From Cryptomeria japonica (lineage: Eukaryota; Streptophyta; Pinopsida; Cupressales; Cupressaceae), in assembly GCF_030272615.1 (NCBI RefSeq), contig NC_081412.1, forward strand, positions 670,246,852-670,310,851: a DNA stretch of 64,000 bases. The letters are read 5' to 3'. Each line of letters starts with the position of its first letter. Position 1 is the first letter of the stretch. Shown here piece after piece: positions 61,151 through 64,000 of this stretch. The notes under the pieces were generated by a model, which saw nothing but the letters and a program-made list of their open reading frames with translations, was not told the DNA's origin and made no database searches. The position numbers and the translations under genes are program-made.

Positions 61151-61636
61151 CATGTCTTATACAGGATGTATCCTTCCTGAAACCAGACGTTGTGATCGAT
61201 CATGTCTTATACAGGATGAATCCTTCCTGAAACCAGATGTTGTGATCGATCATGTCTTATACAGGATGAATCCTTCCTGAAACTAGACGTTGTGATTGAT
61301 CATGTCTTATACAGGATGAATCCTTCCTAAAACCAGACGTTGTGATAAATCATGTCTTATACAGGATGTATCCTTCCTGAAACCAGACACTTTGATCATG
61401 TCTTATACAGGATGTATCCTTCCTGAAATCAGACGTTGTGATTGATCATGTCTTATACAGGATGAATCCTTCCTGAAACGAGACGTTGTGATCAATCATG
61501 TCTTATACAAGATGAATCCTTCTTGAAACCAGATGTTGTGATTGATCATGTCTTATACAGGATGAATCCTTCCTGAAACCAGACACTTTGATCATCTTTG
61601 TCTTATACAGGATGAATCCTTCCTGAAACCAGACTG
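61151..61636 (+). repeat. 50-bp tandem array, about ten copies
   Basis: Units start CATGTCTTATACAGGATG at 61151, 61201, 61251, 61301, 61351, 61397, 61447, 61497 and 61547, with a last variant near 61593. One 46-bp unit shares an ACACTTTGATCA variant with the last unit. The short inverted pair AGGATGAATCCTTCCT lies in each unit. Confidence 0.95.
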
Positions 61637-61858
61637 AATCTAGATCTTATCAATCAAATCAAATCAAATCTATCGGGATATCAATTTTGCAAAAACTTCA
61701 AAGATCAGTTACCTCAATTGATCTCCCGAGGGGGCATCACCATACCATAATCTATAAAATCAAGAGTCGGGGCATCCTATCAAATCAATATCAGCATCAA
61801 AACAAGATTATTCTTTGAATCAATGTGTCATAACACCTCGCTTCAAAGAGGGGCAAAA
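61637..61858 (+). promoter_or_regulatory. Pre-LTR region with polypurine tract
   Basis: Ends AAAGAGGGGCAAAA (about 61845-61858), directly before the 3' LTR TGTAGACACT. Nothing else recognised. Confidence 0.8.
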
Positions 61859-62961
61859 TGTAGACACTTAAAAATAATTATTTTAATTATTTTTAACTCC
61901 TCACATAATTAATTATGTTAATTCAAATTCTTCTCAGTATTAATTAAATATAATTAATATTGTCACTATAGCATGTGATTGATTTATTTAATAAATCAAT
62001 CCCTTTCTTTATTCTTCTTCTAAAAAATCAAATCCTCACAAGTCTTCCTCTTAGCTAATTAATTTTAATTAATTAGTTAACCTACATGATTCCTACAAAT
62101 TATCTTCTTAATTCATCATTAACCTAATAAATTCTTCTAGAAACTCTCTAAATTCACTTAACATTATTCTTCTAATTTTTTATTCCCTCCACTCATTCTC
62201 TCTCCTAGTCAAATTCTCCTACAAATATTAATCCCACCTAACATTTCCTCTAATCCCCCTCCTAATGAGTCATTAATGGCTAATCATCATGATTACGCAC
62301 AAAGTCAACTCTTTGTCCCTTTCATCTAGCCGCTAGCTTTAAATGTTCTTTTTCTAGATGAATGTAAGATTTTCGAAATCTCACATTCCTATAGGCATCC
62401 CCTCTTCCAAGGAATTTTTAATTCTTTTTTATTCCTCCAATCCTCATGATATCCTTTTTTGGAGAATTTTTAATTCCTCCAATGCATCTTGTGGAGTGTG
62501 GAGATACGAAATGCCTCTAAGGCATATTTCTTGGTCTCCACACCCTCTCTTGGACCTTGTGTGAGCTCACAAGTAAATCCTAGCCCTTCATCTCAAATTC
62601 ATCCTAGCCATTCATTTTTCTCTCCTCTTCCTATAAAATTAGGGCTCCATCCCTTCATTCGAAACATCTTGAAATCCAGTAAGCTTATGCTGCCTTTTTG
62701 AGCCCAGGAAATCATCTTGGCAACTTGATCATCTCATCCTTATTATTTGCGTACAACATTGGAGACCCATCCACATCCAGCAATCAAAGGAGCACATCAA
62801 GTGGAGCATTATCAAGGGGTGCCTTCACTTCATCAAGCTCAATCTAAAGGATAAGGTAAAATAGCAAGGTGAAATGGTCTTTTCATGATATTTTAGCATT
62901 CTGCATACTTATTTCGTTATGATTTGATCATTTCTCCTTCAAACTTGTTTTTCCCTCTTCA
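61859..62961 (+). repeat. 3' LTR of the gypsy derivative
   Basis: 1,103 bp copy of 53215-54337 with small indels, ending CCCTCTTCA. Confidence 0.9.
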
Positions 62962-63372
62962 ACGCTCTCCACCATTTACTTAGATTTTGCACATTCATGA
63001 GGTAGATAGAATCAATCTTATCATGAAAGATCCTCAAGGAAATTCTTCACACGCACAAGGATGACATGGCAACACGATCTAATCTTCATTTCAGTGCCAA
63101 CTCATCCAAGGATGTTGTCGTTCGAATCACACAAACTTTGAATGCATCAATCGGAAACCTTGAAGCTGAGATTACCAACTGGTAGTCATATCAAGTGAAA
63201 CCCTTGATACACACTTTGCATATACTGGTTCACTTGCCAGTTTACTTACTTCAACATACCAGTTCACTTGCCATTTTACTTACTTCAGCATACTATTTCA
63301 CACTTCAGCATATTGACATCAATGACAACATACATTATCATCATATCATCAAACTCTACACATATGCCAAGG
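62962..63372 (-). repeat. Copia-2 5' LTR, right portion
   Basis: Resumes the LTR (CTCTCCACCATTTACTTAG) and ends ATGCCAAGG (CA decayed), followed by GAAAT. Confidence 0.85.
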
Positions 63373-63753
63373 GAAATCAGCAAAGTATAGAAAGATATAA
63401 ATGATATAAATGGCAATCTCATTGGTTCATCAGAACCCATATTGGTTATAGAGCAGGAAATAGCAAGTTTTGAGGAGAAAATTGAGAAATTTGAAAAAGA
63501 AAAGGAAAGAATAAAATACAAGGCAATAGAGCTTAAATGCAGACTTGGTCCTAAACTTGATAACCTCATTTCTTTGAGAAAAGAGATCTCAAAGGCACTT
63601 ATTCCAAGACTGAAGACACTGGAAGAGAAAATGCACACCTTCACCAGTACAATTCAAAGAATAGAGGTAGCATTGAAAGATAGTGACAAGTTCACTCAGA
63701 GCCTAAATTTTGTATTGGTAGAACTTTTTCAGATTGTAACCAATTGGTTATAG
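63373..63753 (+). pseudogene. ORF2 of element A, C-terminal part
   Basis: One TAG near 63388, then open to TAG 63751-63753. Strongly helical and charged (EQEIASFEEKIEKFEKEKER, later KALIPRLKTLEEKMHTF), comparable in place and character to the last block of element B ORF2 (8943-8656). It is followed at once by the polypurine tracts, as in B. Confidence 0.7.
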
Positions 63754-63804
63754 GGTTCTAGCTAATAACTACACTTAGTTGACATTTTGATAGCCTTTGT
63801 CATT

Positions 63805-63960
63805 GTTGTCAAAGGGGGAGTAGTAAAGAGAAAAATGATCTACATAAGAGATCATCTGCTCAGGGGGAGCACATAGGTTTGGTAAGATTTTTGGACTTCA
63901 ATTTTTGGATACATTTTTGAATTTTTCTCATGGGTGTTTCCATCAATGCCAAAGGCGGAG
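63805..63960 (+). promoter_or_regulatory. Serial polypurine tracts of element A
   Basis: GTCAAAGGGGGAGTAG (about 63808), GCTCAGGGGGAGCAC (about 63850) and GCCAAAGGCGGAG (63948-63960), in the same order and spacing class as in Copia-1. Confidence 0.75.
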
Positions 63961-64000
63961 GTGAATCTATATCTGACCGGTATAAGAATTTACTTGAATT
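63961..64000. repeat. Unexplained LTR-like end
   Basis: After the last polypurine tract the expected LTR start (TGTTGGCAT type) is absent. GTGAATCTATATCTGACCGG instead resembles 20102-20125. It may be an inverted or foreign LTR piece; too short to decide. Confidence 0.35.

Larger units (their letters stand above)
53215..62961 (+). mobile_element. Gag-only gypsy derivative with a pol stub
   Basis: About 9.75 kb, plus strand, LTRs 53215-54337 and 61859-62961. It has a long leader rich in tandem repeats (54338-58215), a decayed gag (58226-60206), a short RT remnant (60278-60463), and a 3' region with a 50-bp array. The flanks GCATT and ACGCT do not match as a target duplication; one side may have changed. 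Integrase, RNase H and most of RT are absent. Confidence 0.85.
33567..63372 (-). mobile_element. Copia-2: Sirevirus-like element with two nested insertions
   Basis: Minus strand. Left (3') LTR is 33567-34085 plus 46883-47768, split by the Tat element. Right (5') LTR is 52183-53214 plus 62962-63372, split by a gypsy derivative. The internal region is 47769-52182. Target duplication GAGAT (33562-33566) pairs with GAAAT (63373-63377), one mismatch. Removing the element rejoins ORF2 of element A. LTR and coding sequences are related to Copia-1 but clearly a different subfamily. Confidence 0.85.
21129..64000 (+). mobile_element. Element A: pol-less gag-like/ORF2 LTR element, heavily nested
   Basis: Plus-strand relative of element B. 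Parts in order: LTR (21129-21897), primer site and leader (21898-21968), coiled-coil/zinc-knuckle gene (21969-23080), ORF2 in three pieces (23384-25690, 32965-33561, 63373-63753), and serial polypurine tracts (63805-63960). Copia-1 and Copia-2 interrupt ORF2. Removing Copia-2 and one copy of its target duplication restores a readable ORF2 context (DIDKEISKV). No protease, RT or integrase of its own is seen. The right LTR is not recognisable before the window ends. Confidence 0.75.

Noticed and set aside
60808..61230. 140-residue plus-strand frame
   Set aside because: Runs into the 50-bp tandem array and shows no domain; composition matches noncoding 3' sequence.

Overview
The window is repeat-dense plant nuclear DNA from a large, retrotransposon-rich genome. 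The evidence is LTR elements with tRNA-Met-type primer sites, a Tat-type Ty3/gypsy element with dual RNase H, a captured plant mobile domain gene, and plant-style introns. A gymnosperm or other large-genome seed plant fits, but the sequence does not settle the species. No confidently intact host gene is present. AT-rich spacers, minisatellites and transposable elements fill almost everything.

Layout. 1-1989: primer-proximal leader and 5' LTR of a minus-strand gypsy element that runs off the left edge. 2176-3785: decayed gypsy gag (minus), with 21-bp arrays upstream of it (4287-4935). 5926-6325: minisatellite and microsatellites. 7080-17230: a CATATG/CCCCTTAGG palindromic repeat array, broken by a complete 7.9-kb element B (7157-15095, TSD ATATG) and by a solo LTR (15128-16542, TSD ACCAT). 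17236-19115: a polypurine/polypyrimidine block and a 360-bp tandem repeat. 19633-20060: possible broken minus-strand exons. 21129-64000: element A (plus strand), whose body is split by Copia-1 (25760-32964) and Copia-2 (33567-63372). Copia-2 is itself split in its left LTR by a Tat/gypsy element (34086-46877, TSD GGCTA) and in its right LTR by a gag-only gypsy derivative (53215-62961). The nesting order is therefore readable: A, then Copia-1 and Copia-2, then the two gypsy elements.

The most interesting content is elements A and B. Both have LTRs, a primer site, a coiled-coil/multi-zinc-knuckle gag-like protein and a second long protein (called ORF2 here) that I do not recognise. I find no protease, reverse transcriptase or integrase in either. 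The two ORF2 proteins are clearly homologous although the elements differ in position, orientation and sequence. They also share cis sequences with the two neighbouring Copia elements: tRNA-Met primer site, leader, a U5 hairpin with a C-rich loop, and serial polypurine tracts of Sirevirus type. The best reading is a pol-less family mobilised by Sirevirus-like Copia enzymes.

A second notable system lies in the Tat element. Between pol and the 3' LTR it carries an antisense, three-exon plant mobile domain gene with recognisable splice sites and three premature stops. Nearly every coding region in the window is decayed by stops and frameshifts.
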